The notes beneath the pieces were generated by a model that was given only the letters and a program-made list of their open reading frames with translations, did no database searches and was not told where the DNA came from. Shown here in pieces: positions 32,475-41,874 of a stretch of 64,000 bases of DNA. The stretch is from positions 558,001 through 622,000 of the forward strand of contig NZ_CP049616.1 in the NCBI RefSeq assembly GCF_011068285.1. Reading direction: 5' to 3'. Within the stretch, counting starts at the first letter, position 1, and every line of letters begins with the position of its first letter. A program made the translations under genes and the position numbers. The stretch is from Flagellimonas oceani. Lineage in GTDB: Bacteria > Bacteroidota > Bacteroidia > Flavobacteriales > Flavobacteriaceae.

Positions 32475-32774
32475 ATGAGGTACTTATTGTTTGTTTGTGC
32501 AGTTCTTCTTTTTTTGGCATTGGCCAATCTACCGATAGGGTATTACAGGCTTTTAAGGTTTGTTGTGACCATTGGTGCTGTTGCCGTTGTAATCACTGAA
32601 TTGGAAAAGGGGATAGGTTTTTGGGTCGTTGCTTTTGGAATTATTGCCATCCTATTTAATCCTGTACTTCCCATATATCTAAATGATAAAAGTGCTTGGA
32701 TGCCAATTGATATGATAGTGGGCATACTATTTTTAATTAAAACATTCATTTATAAATCAAGAACAAATGAGTAA
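32475..32774 (+). CDS. DUF6804-like small membrane protein
   Basis: A 99-residue protein with three or four hydrophobic helices and the LPIGYYRLLR pattern near the start that fits the DUF6804 family. It overlaps the next small membrane gene by 8 bases. The function is unknown. Confidence 0.6.
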   Translation: MRYLLFVCAVLLFLALANLPIGYYRLLRFVVTIGAVAVVITELEKGIGFWVVAFGIIAILFNPVLPIYLNDKSAWMPIDMIVGILFLIKTFIYKSRTNE

Positions 32775-32979
32775 TTCAGATAACGGCGGAGGATTGATTG
32801 TATTTATGTATTTACTTACGATTGCAATATCGATTGCTTCCGGAGTATTGGCATGGAATTGGATTGAACCTGATAGTTTTTTTGGAGCCATCGCATTTTT
32901 AATTGTATGGGCGGTCTTTAGCAAAATTGGTCACTTCATAGCAATGGGAATTGTAGCTGCTTTTGGCGGAATGGATTAA
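32767..32979 (+). CDS. Small membrane protein, 70 aa
   Basis: Two hydrophobic helices (LIVFMYLLTIAISIASGVLA, and a second around AIAFLIVWAVFSKIGHF). It is translationally coupled to the DUF6804-like gene upstream, which supports it being real. No family is recognised. Confidence 0.5.
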   Translation: MSNSDNGGGLIVFMYLLTIAISIASGVLAWNWIEPDSFFGAIAFLIVWAVFSKIGHFIAMGIVAAFGGMD

Positions 32980-33062
32980 AGACCATTAATTAACCAATAC
33001 ATTTTAGGTGATTGGGCCGTACTTAAGCTGTTCAGAAAAGGCGTATTGGAATCCTTTTTTCC

Positions 33063-33875
33063 CTAATCCAACCTAAATACCAATAAGACAGGAAGGTGAT
33101 CCGTCAATTTCCTGGCCTTTTCCAATTGATCGCAAAACCTCACAAAATCAATAGCTTTTCCTTCCGTCTTGTAAATATCCTGTGAATAAAAAATATTGTC
33201 GATAGGGTAGTTGAGGTAATCAGTTCCGTCACATTTTCTTTTTAAAGTGGTCTTTGCATTGGATACGGCTGCTTTAAAACCATTATCTTTCAAGTAATCA
33301 AAAACAGGCATTTTTTCTTCAACATTAAAATCGCCAGCAATAATCAAAGGAGTTTCTAGTGAATCAACGACAAAATCAGAAATTGCGATGATTTCACTTT
33401 CCGGGTCTTTGTTATAGGGCCTGGAATGAAAATTGACCAAAGTGAATTTTTTTCCTTCTACAAATAAATCCAGTAAAAATGGCTCTCGGTTTACCACCGA
33501 ATCTAGTTCTGAAATAAGCCAACCTCGATTTTTTATTTTTATGTTTTTGGTCTTCCAAACAATGGCATAACGCTCAGTAACATATTTCGGACTGTTTGTG
33601 GGGTCACTGATAACATAGTCCCATTTGGCCCCTTTTCTGTTAAGCAGGTCGGATAATTTGGCAACGGCCTGTGCTCCGCCATAACCCGCGACCACTTCTT
33701 GAATGGTAAGGATGTCCACATCTCTGACGATTTCAGCGATTTGATTGAGTTCCTCGGTGTTTTTTGTCCGTCCAAAATCTTGGATGTTCCAGGATACTAG
33801 TTGAATTGCTTCAGTTTGAGCAAAAACGACACATTGGAAGCATATCGATACAAGGAAAGATGTCTTTTTTAACAT
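33063..33875 (-). CDS. Exported endonuclease/exonuclease/phosphatase (EEP) family enzyme
   Basis: About 270 residues from the ATG at 33875, which begins a signal peptide ending in VVFAQ. All EEP (DNase I fold) residues are visible: Asn in SWNIQDF, Glu in LTIQEV, His in VNFHSRP, Asp-x-Asn in IIAGDFNVEE, Asp in PIDNIFY and Asp-His in LTDHLPVLL. It is probably a secreted or periplasmic nuclease or phosphodiesterase. It stands alone on the minus strand. Confidence 0.85.
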   Translation of the reverse strand: MLKKTSFLVSICFQCVVFAQTEAIQLVSWNIQDFGRTKNTEELNQIAEIVRDVDILTIQEVVAGYGGAQAVAKLSDLLNRKGAKWDYVISDPTNSPKYVTERYAIVWKTKNIKIKNRGWLISELDSVVNREPFLLDLFVEGKKFTLVNFHSRPYNKDPESEIIAISDFVVDSLETPLIIAGDFNVEEKMPVFDYLKDNGFKAAVSNAKTTLKRKCDGTDYLNYPIDNIFYSQDIYKTEGKAIDFVRFCDQLEKARKLTDHLPVLLVFRLD

Positions 33876-34009
33876 AAGGTTGATTGCATTTTGAATCTGG
33901 AAAATAAGCATAAATGGACAAAGGGCTATTACGGAAAAACGTAAGGCAGTAACTGGTGTTCCATGTAATTTTGGACTACCTAAAGAATAATAAATAAAAC
34001 CATAGTCCC

Positions 34010-34774
34010 ATGAAAAATTTTAAACTACCACTTATTTGTGCCATCGTTTCCTTGTCAAATGTTGCTTGTAGTGAGGAATCCGTTACTGATGAATTTGAAA
34101 ATGCCAATGGAAATGTAGCGGAGAAGTTAATCCGAAGTGTTTCATATATCTCCCCGGAGAAGCCGGAAGATAATAGAACGGTCGGTTTCTCCTATAATAA
34201 TGATGGTAGTTTGAATACGGTCTCCGATGGGACCGATACGAGCATCTTTTTGTATGAGAACAGTGAACTTAAAACGATTACCGGCTCCAATGATAACCTT
34301 GATACGGAAGAATTATATCAGTCTCCCTATGATGCCTTTGACATCGGTCAAGTTGTCTCCTACGATGATAAGGGAAATCCAGAAGTAATTGAGTTTTTTG
34401 AAGAAGAATGGAACGAAGAATTTGGGGATTATATCGCTAAAGTGTATACGGCAAACCTAGAGTACGACGATGCTCCCAATCCCTTTTATTATACCATGAA
34501 ATCCGGGGGATTGATAGACATGCTTGACAATGTGCAACTCAACTTTTCCATGACGCCGCAGTCCTCGGAAATTGTGCAGGCCAGGTTATTGTTTCCGCTA
34601 AACAATCTTTCACAGATAGTTTATAAAAATGAAGAAGGGGAGACAGTATATTCCATTAATGCAAACTTTGATTATGACGAAGATAATTATCCAACTTCCG
34701 CAGATATCACTGCGGTCTCCGTAATGGATTCAGACCAAGGGGTGGTGTCATTGGCTTTCACCTACCTCGATTAA
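34010..34774 (+). CDS. Lipoprotein of unknown function
   Basis: A 254-residue protein with a lipoprotein signal (MKNFKLPLICAIVSLSNVAC, Cys20). The mature part has beta-rich YD-like elements (FSYNNDGSLNTVSDG, FDYDEDNYPTSADI), a pattern seen in Bacteroidota surface lipoproteins. It stands as a single gene with its own short upstream region. Confidence 0.6.
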   Translation: MKNFKLPLICAIVSLSNVACSEESVTDEFENANGNVAEKLIRSVSYISPEKPEDNRTVGFSYNNDGSLNTVSDGTDTSIFLYENSELKTITGSNDNLDTEELYQSPYDAFDIGQVVSYDDKGNPEVIEFFEEEWNEEFGDYIAKVYTANLEYDDAPNPFYYTMKSGGLIDMLDNVQLNFSMTPQSSEIVQARLLFPLNNLSQIVYKNEEGETVYSINANFDYDEDNYPTSADITAVSVMDSDQGVVSLAFTYLD

Positions 34775-34836
34775 AGAAAGACCGGTGACTTTTCCTGTAC
34801 GCACAGTGATAACGAAGAAAACATGATTCATATACT

Positions 34837-35199
34837 ATGAGAAAATTTATTTTGGTTGTTCTCGCTGTACTTTTTTCCGTGGGAATAGAGGCTCAGTCCT
34901 GCGAAGAGATGATGGATTTTGTGAAATCTAAGAGTTATGGGAGCACTTACAGTAGTTACAACAGTGATGCTATCTCCAGGGTTACATTCTACAGTGTATA
35001 TGTGGATTATAAAACGTACTATTTTGCAATCGTATGCTTTAAAAGAAAATATGCTTACCAATGCTCGGAATATATGTATCAAGTGGCTTCGAATACCAAA
35101 ATGTACTATTCAAGGAATTATAGGGAAAGTGCTGGTAAAGCATTCTGGAAATATATACAACCCTACAATAAAAATCTAGGGTGTGCCCCGGATATGTAG
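34837..35199 (+). CDS. Exported KTSC-like protein
   Basis: A 120-residue protein with a signal peptide ending in GIEAQ. The mature part (SDAISRVTFYSVYVDYKTY, FAIVCFKRK, YYSRNYRESAGKAFWKYI) resembles the small KTSC domain by eye. It has several Cys, so disulfides are possible outside the cytoplasm. The family call is tentative. Confidence 0.5.
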   Translation: MRKFILVVLAVLFSVGIEAQSCEEMMDFVKSKSYGSTYSSYNSDAISRVTFYSVYVDYKTYYFAIVCFKRKYAYQCSEYMYQVASNTKMYYSRNYRESAGKAFWKYIQPYNKNLGCAPDM

Positions 35200-35456
35200 T
35201 GATAAAGCATATAGGTTGCAACCGGACAGGGATAAATTCAGGAAAAAGAATGGTCTAGAACTCAGGGCTTGTTGGATCATACAATTTTTTTGGACAACAT
35301 CAATGGGAGAACATAGTGGTATATCCATTGTGTCATCCTGCAGTCAATTGGTATTCTCACAAAGCTTTTACTGGCATGACCAAGGATATGTCGATGGTTT
35401 TTAAATTTGTTGAAAAAAAAGATACAAATGAGTTGAGTGGCATTGAAAACCATTGT

Positions 35457-35508
35457 ATTTTGGTACCTGTAAAATTTTCGATAAGGAAAAAATGGAAAGT
35501 ACCAAAAT
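35457..35508. promoter_or_regulatory. 11-bp inverted repeat straddling the methyltransferase start
   Basis: Arms ATTTTGGTAC (35457-35466) and GTACCAAAAT (35499-35508), each extended by one further pairing base outward. The methyltransferase ATG (35492) lies in the loop. It could be a two-half-site operator for the HTH domain of that protein, or an RNA hairpin that hides the ribosome binding site. Either would give autoregulation. Confidence 0.55.
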
Positions 35509-36925
35509 AGGGGTTGAAACGGCTGCAAACATATTAAACCTGACACAGCAACAGATTAGAAACCTCTGCAGGAATGGCAAAATCCCTGCGGAGCGTATAG
35601 GCAAGACATGGATTATGGACGAATCGGATGTTAGGGATTATTTTGACACCACAAGCTGTGGGACCGCCGATAACAAAGTTTATACCCGCAAATTGGAGGA
35701 ATCCATCAATTTTGAGAAACCCAGAGCGATGAGTTTTTTCAGTGGTGCCATGGGATTGGACCAAGGTATTGAAAAGTCTGGGTTTGAGGTAGTGTTGGCC
35801 TGTGAGACCGATAATGCCTGTCGGAAGACCATTTTGAAAAATAGGCCCAACATTGCCCTTATCGGTGATGTACGGGATTATAGCTCCGAACAGATACGGG
35901 AGGCCGCTGGTCTTTCCGAGGAAGATGATATCGATCTGATTGTAGGTGGCCCTCCCTGTCAAGCCTTCAGCACTGCAGGAAAAAGGAAAGGATTTGAGGA
36001 TGAGCGCGGCAATGTTTTTTTAACGTTTATAGATCGGATATTGGAGCTGAGGCCCAAATACGCGGTCATAGAAAATGTGCGCGGTATCCTCTCAGCACCG
36101 CTAAAGCATCGGCCCCACTCCATGAGAGGAGAGGAGTTTGACCCTTTGTCCGCCAAGGAACTCAAGGGCGGGGCATTGCTTCGTATTCTGGATGTTCTTC
36201 GGGAAGCGGGCTACGGCGTTAGTTTCAACCTGTACAATGCTGCCAATTTTGGTGTGCCGCAGAAAAGGGAGCGTGTGGTAATCGTCTGTTCCAGGGATGG
36301 AGAAAAATTGCCCTTTTTGGAACCTACCCATGCCGAGAATGGGGAATATGGACTGCCGAAATGGAGAACCTTCAGGGATGCGGTATCCAATGTTTCACTG
36401 ACCGGTAACAACCACTTGAACTTTCCTGAGAAAAGACTTAAATACTATAGAATGTTGGCCCCTGGGGAGAATTGGAGAAACCTTCCCTTGGATCTGCAAA
36501 AGGAAGCCCTGGGCAAATCCTTTTATGCTGGGGGCGGCAAGACCGGTTTCTTGCGGAGATTGGGTTGGGACAAACCATCACCGACCTTGGTCACCCACCC
36601 GGCGATGCCGGCCACCGATTTGGCACATCCGGAAGAACACCGTCCGCTCAGCGTGGAGGAATACAAGCGTGTCCAGCAGTTTCCTGACAATTGGCAGATT
36701 GAGGGGAGCTTGATTGAACAGTATAGACAGATCGGGAATGCCGTGCCGGTCGGACTGGGAAAGGCCGTTGGTAGATTGATCATGAACCATCTCACCGGGG
36801 AAGGTGTCGAGGAATACAAAGACTTCAAATATTCACGTTATAGGAATACCAGTGATGAACAATGGGAGCAAATGATCGAACTGGAATACAAGAAGCATAT
36901 GGGGGCTAAAGCTTCATTTGCTTGA
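35492..36925 (+). CDS. DNA cytosine-5 methyltransferase with N-terminal HTH
   Basis: About 477 residues from the ATG at 35492. Residues about 5-50 form an excisionase/MerR-type HTH ([34 protein letters not shown]). The C5-methyltransferase domain follows: motif [13 protein letters not shown], motif [11 protein letters not shown] with the catalytic Cys, motif [10 protein letters not shown], motif [15 protein letters not shown], and motif [13 protein letters not shown]. It is the modification half of a type II system whose endonuclease gene converges on it with 3' ends overlapping by 20 bp. The fused HTH suggests the enzyme regulates its own operon. Confidence 0.93.
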   Translation: MESTKIGVETAANILNLTQQQIRNLCRNGKIPAERIGKTWIMDESDVRDYFDTTSCGTADNKVYTRKLEESINFEKPRAMSFFSGAMGLDQGIEKSGFEVVLACETDNACRKTILKNRPNIALIGDVRDYSSEQIREAAGLSEEDDIDLIVGGPPCQAFSTAGKRKGFEDERGNVFLTFIDRILELRPKYAVIENVRGILSAPLKHRPHSMRGEEFDPLSAKELKGGALLRILDVLREAGYGVSFNLYNAANFGVPQKRERVVIVCSRDGEKLPFLEPTHAENGEYGLPKWRTFRDAVSNVSLTGNNHLNFPEKRLKYYRMLAPGENWRNLPLDLQKEALGKSFYAGGGKTGFLRRLGWDKPSPTLVTHPAMPATDLAHPEEHRPLSVEEYKRVQQFPDNWQIEGSLIEQYRQIGNAVPVGLGKAVGRLIMNHLTGEGVEEYKDFKYSRYRNTSDEQWEQMIELEYKKHMGAKASFA

Positions 36926-37658
36926 CCTGTTCAATGGTCTGTTCACCGACCTGGTCAAATATCTCCAATAGTGCTTCATAGGTTCCCGGGCCACCTACAA
37001 AGTCCCAAAAATCCTTACCGATCAATACGCAGGAATCGTGTTTCATATCGAAATACTTGTTGGGTGTCGATACGGTATAATCGTTTTGGGTCTCCCCAGT
37101 GGGATTGTAGTACAGCGCAAAGTAAGTCTTATAGGCTGGGTTGTGTGCCTTGAGCAAGAGTATGTCGTGTTTGGCGATACGGGTCTGGTCCAGGTTGGGC
37201 TTTACCGTTTTGATTGAAAAGAAGTGTTCCTTTCCGTCGCGTTCCATCCAAAGGTCGCTGATGATTTTCCGGGATAGGGTTCTTCCTTTGTCATGGGCCG
37301 CGATGTATTTGAGTTCGGATGCCCAGTCTGGTTTGGATTTGTTGGACTTTAGGGCATCTATTATATTCTCTATTTCGTCATTGGCACCTTGGTACAGGCT
37401 AACCACAGTCTCCTTTTGACGCTCTGCCTTGGCACCTGAGGCTAGAGCCAATATCTTGGCGATCTCCTCGACATATTTTTGACCGAAGCTTGTGGAGAAC
37501 GAACGCTCGAAAGAGGAGAGTTTGATGATCTCGGGGCCTAGAAGGGCCGTGTGGAACGGCTTCAAATCCGTTTCGAGGTTGGCCTTTGTCCGTTTGGCGG
37601 CGTTCAGTACGATGTCCTTCAACAGTTCGGAGATTTCTTGTTTGGTGTAGTCTTCCAT
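36906..37658 (-). CDS. TdeIII-like type II restriction endonuclease
   Basis: A 250-residue protein that fits the TdeIII endonuclease family by overall pattern ([54 protein letters not shown]). The segment [13 protein letters not shown] carries a plausible nuclease core. TdeIII itself recognises GGNCC; whether this enzyme does is untested. It is convergent with the methyltransferase. The 8-mer TATTTTGG found in the methyltransferase inverted repeat also occurs 17 bp upstream of this ATG, at 37675-37682. Confidence 0.82.
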   Translation of the reverse strand: MEDYTKQEISELLKDIVLNAAKRTKANLETDLKPFHTALLGPEIIKLSSFERSFSTSFGQKYVEEIAKILALASGAKAERQKETVVSLYQGANDEIENIIDALKSNKSKPDWASELKYIAAHDKGRTLSRKIISDLWMERDGKEHFFSIKTVKPNLDQTRIAKHDILLLKAHNPAYKTYFALYYNPTGETQNDYTVSTPNKYFDMKHDSCVLIGKDFWDFVGGPGTYEALLEIFDQVGEQTIEQVKQMKL

Positions 37659-37674
37659 ATTGGATATTTTGGCC

Positions 37675-37682
37675 GCTTAGGC
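37675..37682. promoter_or_regulatory. TATTTTGG box upstream of the endonuclease
   Basis: Same 8-mer as the arm of the inverted repeat at the methyltransferase start. It may be a shared operator for the HTH-methyltransferase. An 8-mer can occur by chance in 64 kb, so the support is weak. Confidence 0.25.
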
Positions 37683-37946
37683 TGTTTAAATATAAGTTTT
37701 TTGTATTACGAAGCATTGAGGGACAATATAAAACGTAGGTCTATTGGTGCTATCTAACTCAAAAGAATGCTCTTTTTATTTCATTCAGCGTCTTTGTGGG
37801 GAATACTGATTAAATCCAATTTGGAAGGTTTTTTATTTAAGCTAATATTTTACAACAAAATAACCGATAGAATTGTCAGAATTAAGCGAGAAAAAGCACT
37901 TAATCTTGGTAATGGTTAAGTATAGTTTTTTGAGTATAACGTTGTG

Positions 37947-39146
37947 CTACATTTTCTCCAATCGTTCATAATTTTTCCTATCTCCCATTGCTCCATAGAT
38001 ACTTTTCAGTTGATATATAACGCTTCGATCTCCTGAATTCAATCGGAGATAACTTTCCAATATATCAGCGCCTTTACCAAAAAGTTTGTCTTTTTGTAGC
38101 CTAAGTTCATCGAATCTTCTAATATCATTTCTTGAACTTCCTAAGGCATTCATTTCGTCAATCAACAGATTCCCTTCATTTATGTAAGTTGTTGATAAAT
38201 TTATAATTGCATTTAAATAGGAAGGGTTGATTTCTAAAGCTCTTTTATAGGCCTTTCGGGCTTCTTGTAAATTACCTTGCTCCATATTAATTACTCCTAT
38301 ATTATACCACAAGTCCGGATTGTTGTTGTCAATTTTGACAGCTTCCTCCATAAGCGATTTGAATTTATATTTGTTGCCTAGTTTATGGTAGCAATTGGCT
38401 TCATTGAGTATTAAATTAATATCTCGGGGATTCTCTTTCTTAGCTATTTTAAAATATTTGATGGCCTCCTTAAATTCTCCAAGTCTATAATAGATTATTG
38501 CTGAATTTTTATAGATTTCTTGCCGCTGTTTTTTTTCTAAACTGCTAATCCCTTTGTCAATTGATATTAAATAATATTTAAGAGCCATTTCATAATTTCC
38601 TCCATTGACATAGCTGGATGCGGCATAATACAGGTATATTTTTTCCAATCCAGCAGAATATTGGAAGGCTCGCACAAGCAGACCTCCAGCCCGATTGTAA
38701 TTCCCCTGGTTATTCTCATCAACTGCAGCGTTTACATTTCTTATCATTAATGCTTCATTATACTGAAACAATTCCAAGTGCCTGTTTTTATAAGATTCGT
38801 TTGTATCATAAGAAATGTAATCAGTAGAATTGAAGTTTCTAGTATTTTGGTAATTATTTGAACCTGTGGTAGCACTGTTTTTTTTTGAGGAGTTGTAATA
38901 AGTGCTTGGATAGGACAAATAGTTGTTATCTGGTTCTATATAGCCTCTCGACCCCGTATGGGGGTTAATGTTTGGTTTGGTGGTATAATTATCTCGATTT
39001 GTACTATTCCTATTAGTTCTATAATGCGATGGCACGTAGGTTCCATCACTCCTTGTATATGCTTTAACCTTATGGTACTTGGGATTTACTTGAGCGTTTA
39101 AGCCAAACCCCAAGAGTAATAAGGATAAAATCAGTAAATGTTTCAT
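37947..39146 (-). CDS. Exported TPR protein
   Basis: About 399 residues from the ATG at 39146, which starts a signal peptide (MKHLLILSLLLLGFGLNAQ). A Ser/Asn/Tyr-rich low-complexity stretch lies at about 35-110, then six or more TPR repeats (for example DLWYNIGVINMEQGNLQEARKAY split over two helices). It is probably a periplasmic or surface scaffold. It is not obviously linked to the defence genes around it. Confidence 0.78.
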   Translation of the reverse strand: MKHLLILSLLLLGFGLNAQVNPKYHKVKAYTRSDGTYVPSHYRTNRNSTNRDNYTTKPNINPHTGSRGYIEPDNNYLSYPSTYYNSSKKNSATTGSNNYQNTRNFNSTDYISYDTNESYKNRHLELFQYNEALMIRNVNAAVDENNQGNYNRAGGLLVRAFQYSAGLEKIYLYYAASSYVNGGNYEMALKYYLISIDKGISSLEKKQRQEIYKNSAIIYYRLGEFKEAIKYFKIAKKENPRDINLILNEANCYHKLGNKYKFKSLMEEAVKIDNNNPDLWYNIGVINMEQGNLQEARKAYKRALEINPSYLNAIINLSTTYINEGNLLIDEMNALGSSRNDIRRFDELRLQKDKLFGKGADILESYLRLNSGDRSVIYQLKSIYGAMGDRKNYERLEKM

Positions 39147-39260
39147 TTTATAGAATGCTTTGTAAATGACAGATGAAGGCATCGGATAACTGTCCTTTAC
39201 GGGTTTATATGTGTTAACTTTTGGTTTCACGCCGATCATACATTGTTGAAATACGTCTTT

Positions 39261-39898
39261 TTATATTTCTATTTTGGTAAAGTAAATATTGTCTGTCGGT
39301 TCACTCCAATCAAATTCATAATCTCCTTTCAATATGATAGGAGGTCCGTAAGGTTTGGCTGTTCGATATTCCAAAACTTCTCCTGATTTGTATCTTGAAC
39401 CTTTTCGGATGTCAAAATCTTTAGTGTCCGCTGAATATTCCTTTTGATTCACGTAATGACTGTGATCGGTCGAGAGGAAAAGATAATTTATGTCAATTCC
39501 ATTTTCTTTGTAAGCTTCCAAATTCGAAATGTCTTTGAAAATGTCATATCTGTTATTTGGCTCTCGATGGTTTTTCTTCTTAAAGAACTTCAATTCAATT
39601 GCTCCGGTCGCGTATTCATTTTCCGTTCCAAAAGTCATTAAAATATCTACTCTTGCATTTTTGCTTTTACTCTTAACACTTGTCGATTTTAACTTAACGT
39701 AATTTTCCATTTCAAGGTTAAATTTCTCGTTCGGATGAAATTCGTAAAGTTGTCCGAAAACCTTTAAAATATATCCTAATTCGAGTTGGAAGGAGGCTCG
39801 TTTTTTGAAATTATTCCGCCATTGGCGAGTTTCATTTCCAATGTCCGAAATGACATTTCAATTATTTCCTTTAAACGGTTCCGATATTTTTCAATCAT
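39261..39898 (-). pseudogene. Nuclease-like protein, frameshifted
   Basis: The main frame (39261-39710, 149 codons) has a PD-(D/E)XK-like core: NARVDILMTFG, then GAIELKFFKKK. The same frame continues upstream without ATG (RASFQLELGYILKVFGQLYE) to a stop near 39860. A different frame has the natural start at ATG 39898 (MIEKYRNRLKEIIE). Joining the two needs a one-base shift near 39855-39885, so the gene is probably broken, or a sequencing error is present. It lies 46 bp downstream of a GmrSD-type gene on the same strand and may have been its partner. Confidence 0.6.
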
Positions 39899-39943
39899 AG
39901 GCTTTTGGGTTTACTAATATGCTACAATATTGCCTGCTGGCTT

Positions 39944-41800
39944 TTATTCCACATTTTCAAAGTAATCGGTATTCCACATTTTTTCACAAAATCGCTTCAC
40001 AAGTCCTTGTCTTTCAGAAATATCATCTTTTTTAAATTCCTCGTGTGGTTTAAAATCCAATTCCGCAACTACTGATGATTTCAAAAAATTCGGATTCTTT
40101 TCGTAATAATCTGAATGCAAAGTTTGAGCATAAGTGTTCTCTTTTATATAGTGTTTTAGCTTATGTTCATACTTGTCGCTATTAAAAGATTGATTCGTCC
40201 CGTTTGGAAGTAGAATTAAAGCTCCAATCAAATTTCGCCATTCTTGAAAATCCTCTTTTTGTTCAAACTCGTCTTTATGTTCTTCAAATTTATTACCCCA
40301 AATATGCTCAATCTCAAATTGTCTTCCTTTTGGATGATGATATGAAACATAGTTGGTGTCTTTGCCTACTAAATTATCTACGTAGCTTGAAATACGGGAA
40401 AGTAAATGCTTAACAAATTTTCTATTCATTCCGTGCAAACGAAAGCGATCAACTGCCTCCCATTTTTGGTCGAGTTCGATAATTTCTTTTTTCAAATTCT
40501 CACCCAATGTTTGTAAGTCATTGTTTCTAATTGATTTAATGATCCCAAACATTGTGTACTTAATGGAGGTCTGTCCGAATTTCCTGTAGTTCACGGCACG
40601 TCTAACTGTAAAAGTCTCAATGTAACGTGCAACAAAATCAAGTTTCTTTTTAATTGTGCCATTATCATCATCGAATTTTATTGAAGCCAGTAATAATGGG
40701 TCTTGAAGAGATTCAGCAATACCCCAAGAATTAATATAGTTCAAATGAGGCATATCGCTTTCATAATCTGCTTGTGCATCCCAATTTTTAGTGTACCATT
40801 TTACAAAAAATGGAAATTGGTATTTGAAAAAGTTGTAGAATTCGTCTGACGTTTTGAGTTTGAATAATTTTTTGTGATTGTCTTTGAACCAATTGTGAAA
40901 ACGTGTTCCAATCAATTCAAAATCTTGATTTTCAGAACCTGCTTTTCCTGGACGAATACTCATCGCATATTTACTACGAAACCAGGCTTGGAAAAATGAC
41001 TGGTCAACTGAATCTCCGTAGTCGTGAAGTCTCTGAATTTCTCGTTTCCAAATCTCGTTGATTTCGGTCCTTTCATCTTTATCGGTAATTTTTGAAAGGA
41101 CAAAACCTTTCAACATTTCGGTTGGCGTTAAGTTAAGACCTCTGTCATTCATTGTCTCGAAAATGGTATAAGCATTTTCATCTGAATAGGCAGTTATCTC
41201 AACTATTACCACGTTTCTGATAAACCAATCAATAAAATAGGGAAGTGCTCCGTTGCTCAGTTCTTCTGGGAATGATTGGGCAATATCCTCATATCGTTCG
41301 ACCATATTTTGAACGGTTTCATCATCATCTTCTTGAATTGAATATGTGCCTGTTTCAAACAATGCTTTTAAGCAAGGTTCTCTAACTTCATCGGTCATAT
41401 TGAACGACTTTTCGCCATAAGATTCTGAAAAAATAAGATTGCTAACAGAAACCTTTTCACTTAATTCGGCTTGTAGGTGATTGAGGTAAATTAATAATAG
41501 TGTAATTGATGTAATTCTCTGTTGTCCGTCAATTATTGACTTTTTGCCATCATCTGTGTTTACGCTGAAAACTACTGGCCCTAAATAGTAGCTTTGATAA
41601 TTTGCTACTGCTGGTCTTTTATCCGTCGGTTTATAGGATTTTAAAAAAGTTGAAGTCAAATCTTCGACAAGTAATTTGATATGTTTTTCTTGCCAACGAT
41701 ATTCTCTTTGAAAATAGTCTATATAAAATTTTTGGTCTTTTAAAAGTGAACTGATGCTAATGTCAGTTGCGTCAATTTTATTCTTTAAGTTTTGATTCAT
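39944..41800 (-). CDS. GmrSD-type type IV restriction protein (DUF262 + DUF1524)
   Basis: A 618-residue fusion. The N-terminal DUF262 (ParB/sulfiredoxin-like) has YFQREYRWQEKHI and the signature IIDGQQRITSITLLL. The C-terminal DUF1524 HNH nuclease has FEIEHIWGNKF and NLIGALILLPNGTNQSFN. This is the GmrS-GmrD arrangement that cleaves DNA with modified (glucosylated or hydroxymethylated) cytosine, as in phages like T4. It heads a leftward block that includes the broken nuclease-like gene. Confidence 0.88.
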   Translation of the reverse strand: MNQNLKNKIDATDISISSLLKDQKFYIDYFQREYRWQEKHIKLLVEDLTSTFLKSYKPTDKRPAVANYQSYYLGPVVFSVNTDDGKKSIIDGQQRITSITLLLIYLNHLQAELSEKVSVSNLIFSESYGEKSFNMTDEVREPCLKALFETGTYSIQEDDDETVQNMVERYEDIAQSFPEELSNGALPYFIDWFIRNVVIVEITAYSDENAYTIFETMNDRGLNLTPTEMLKGFVLSKITDKDERTEINEIWKREIQRLHDYGDSVDQSFFQAWFRSKYAMSIRPGKAGSENQDFELIGTRFHNWFKDNHKKLFKLKTSDEFYNFFKYQFPFFVKWYTKNWDAQADYESDMPHLNYINSWGIAESLQDPLLLASIKFDDDNGTIKKKLDFVARYIETFTVRRAVNYRKFGQTSIKYTMFGIIKSIRNNDLQTLGENLKKEIIELDQKWEAVDRFRLHGMNRKFVKHLLSRISSYVDNLVGKDTNYVSYHHPKGRQFEIEHIWGNKFEEHKDEFEQKEDFQEWRNLIGALILLPNGTNQSFNSDKYEHKLKHYIKENTYAQTLHSDYYEKNPNFLKSSVVAELDFKPHEEFKKDDISERQGLVKRFCEKMWNTDYFENVE

Positions 41801-41874
41801 TTATTCTCGTTTGTTATGTGTAAGCTTGCAGGCAACTACTGATAACCATTTTTGCCATTAGCACTTTTTAATTT

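Noticed and set aside
33063..33875. Exported EEP nuclease as part of the defence cluster
   Set aside because: It has a signal peptide and stands alone, so it more likely serves nutrient scavenging or envelope functions than restriction of incoming DNA.
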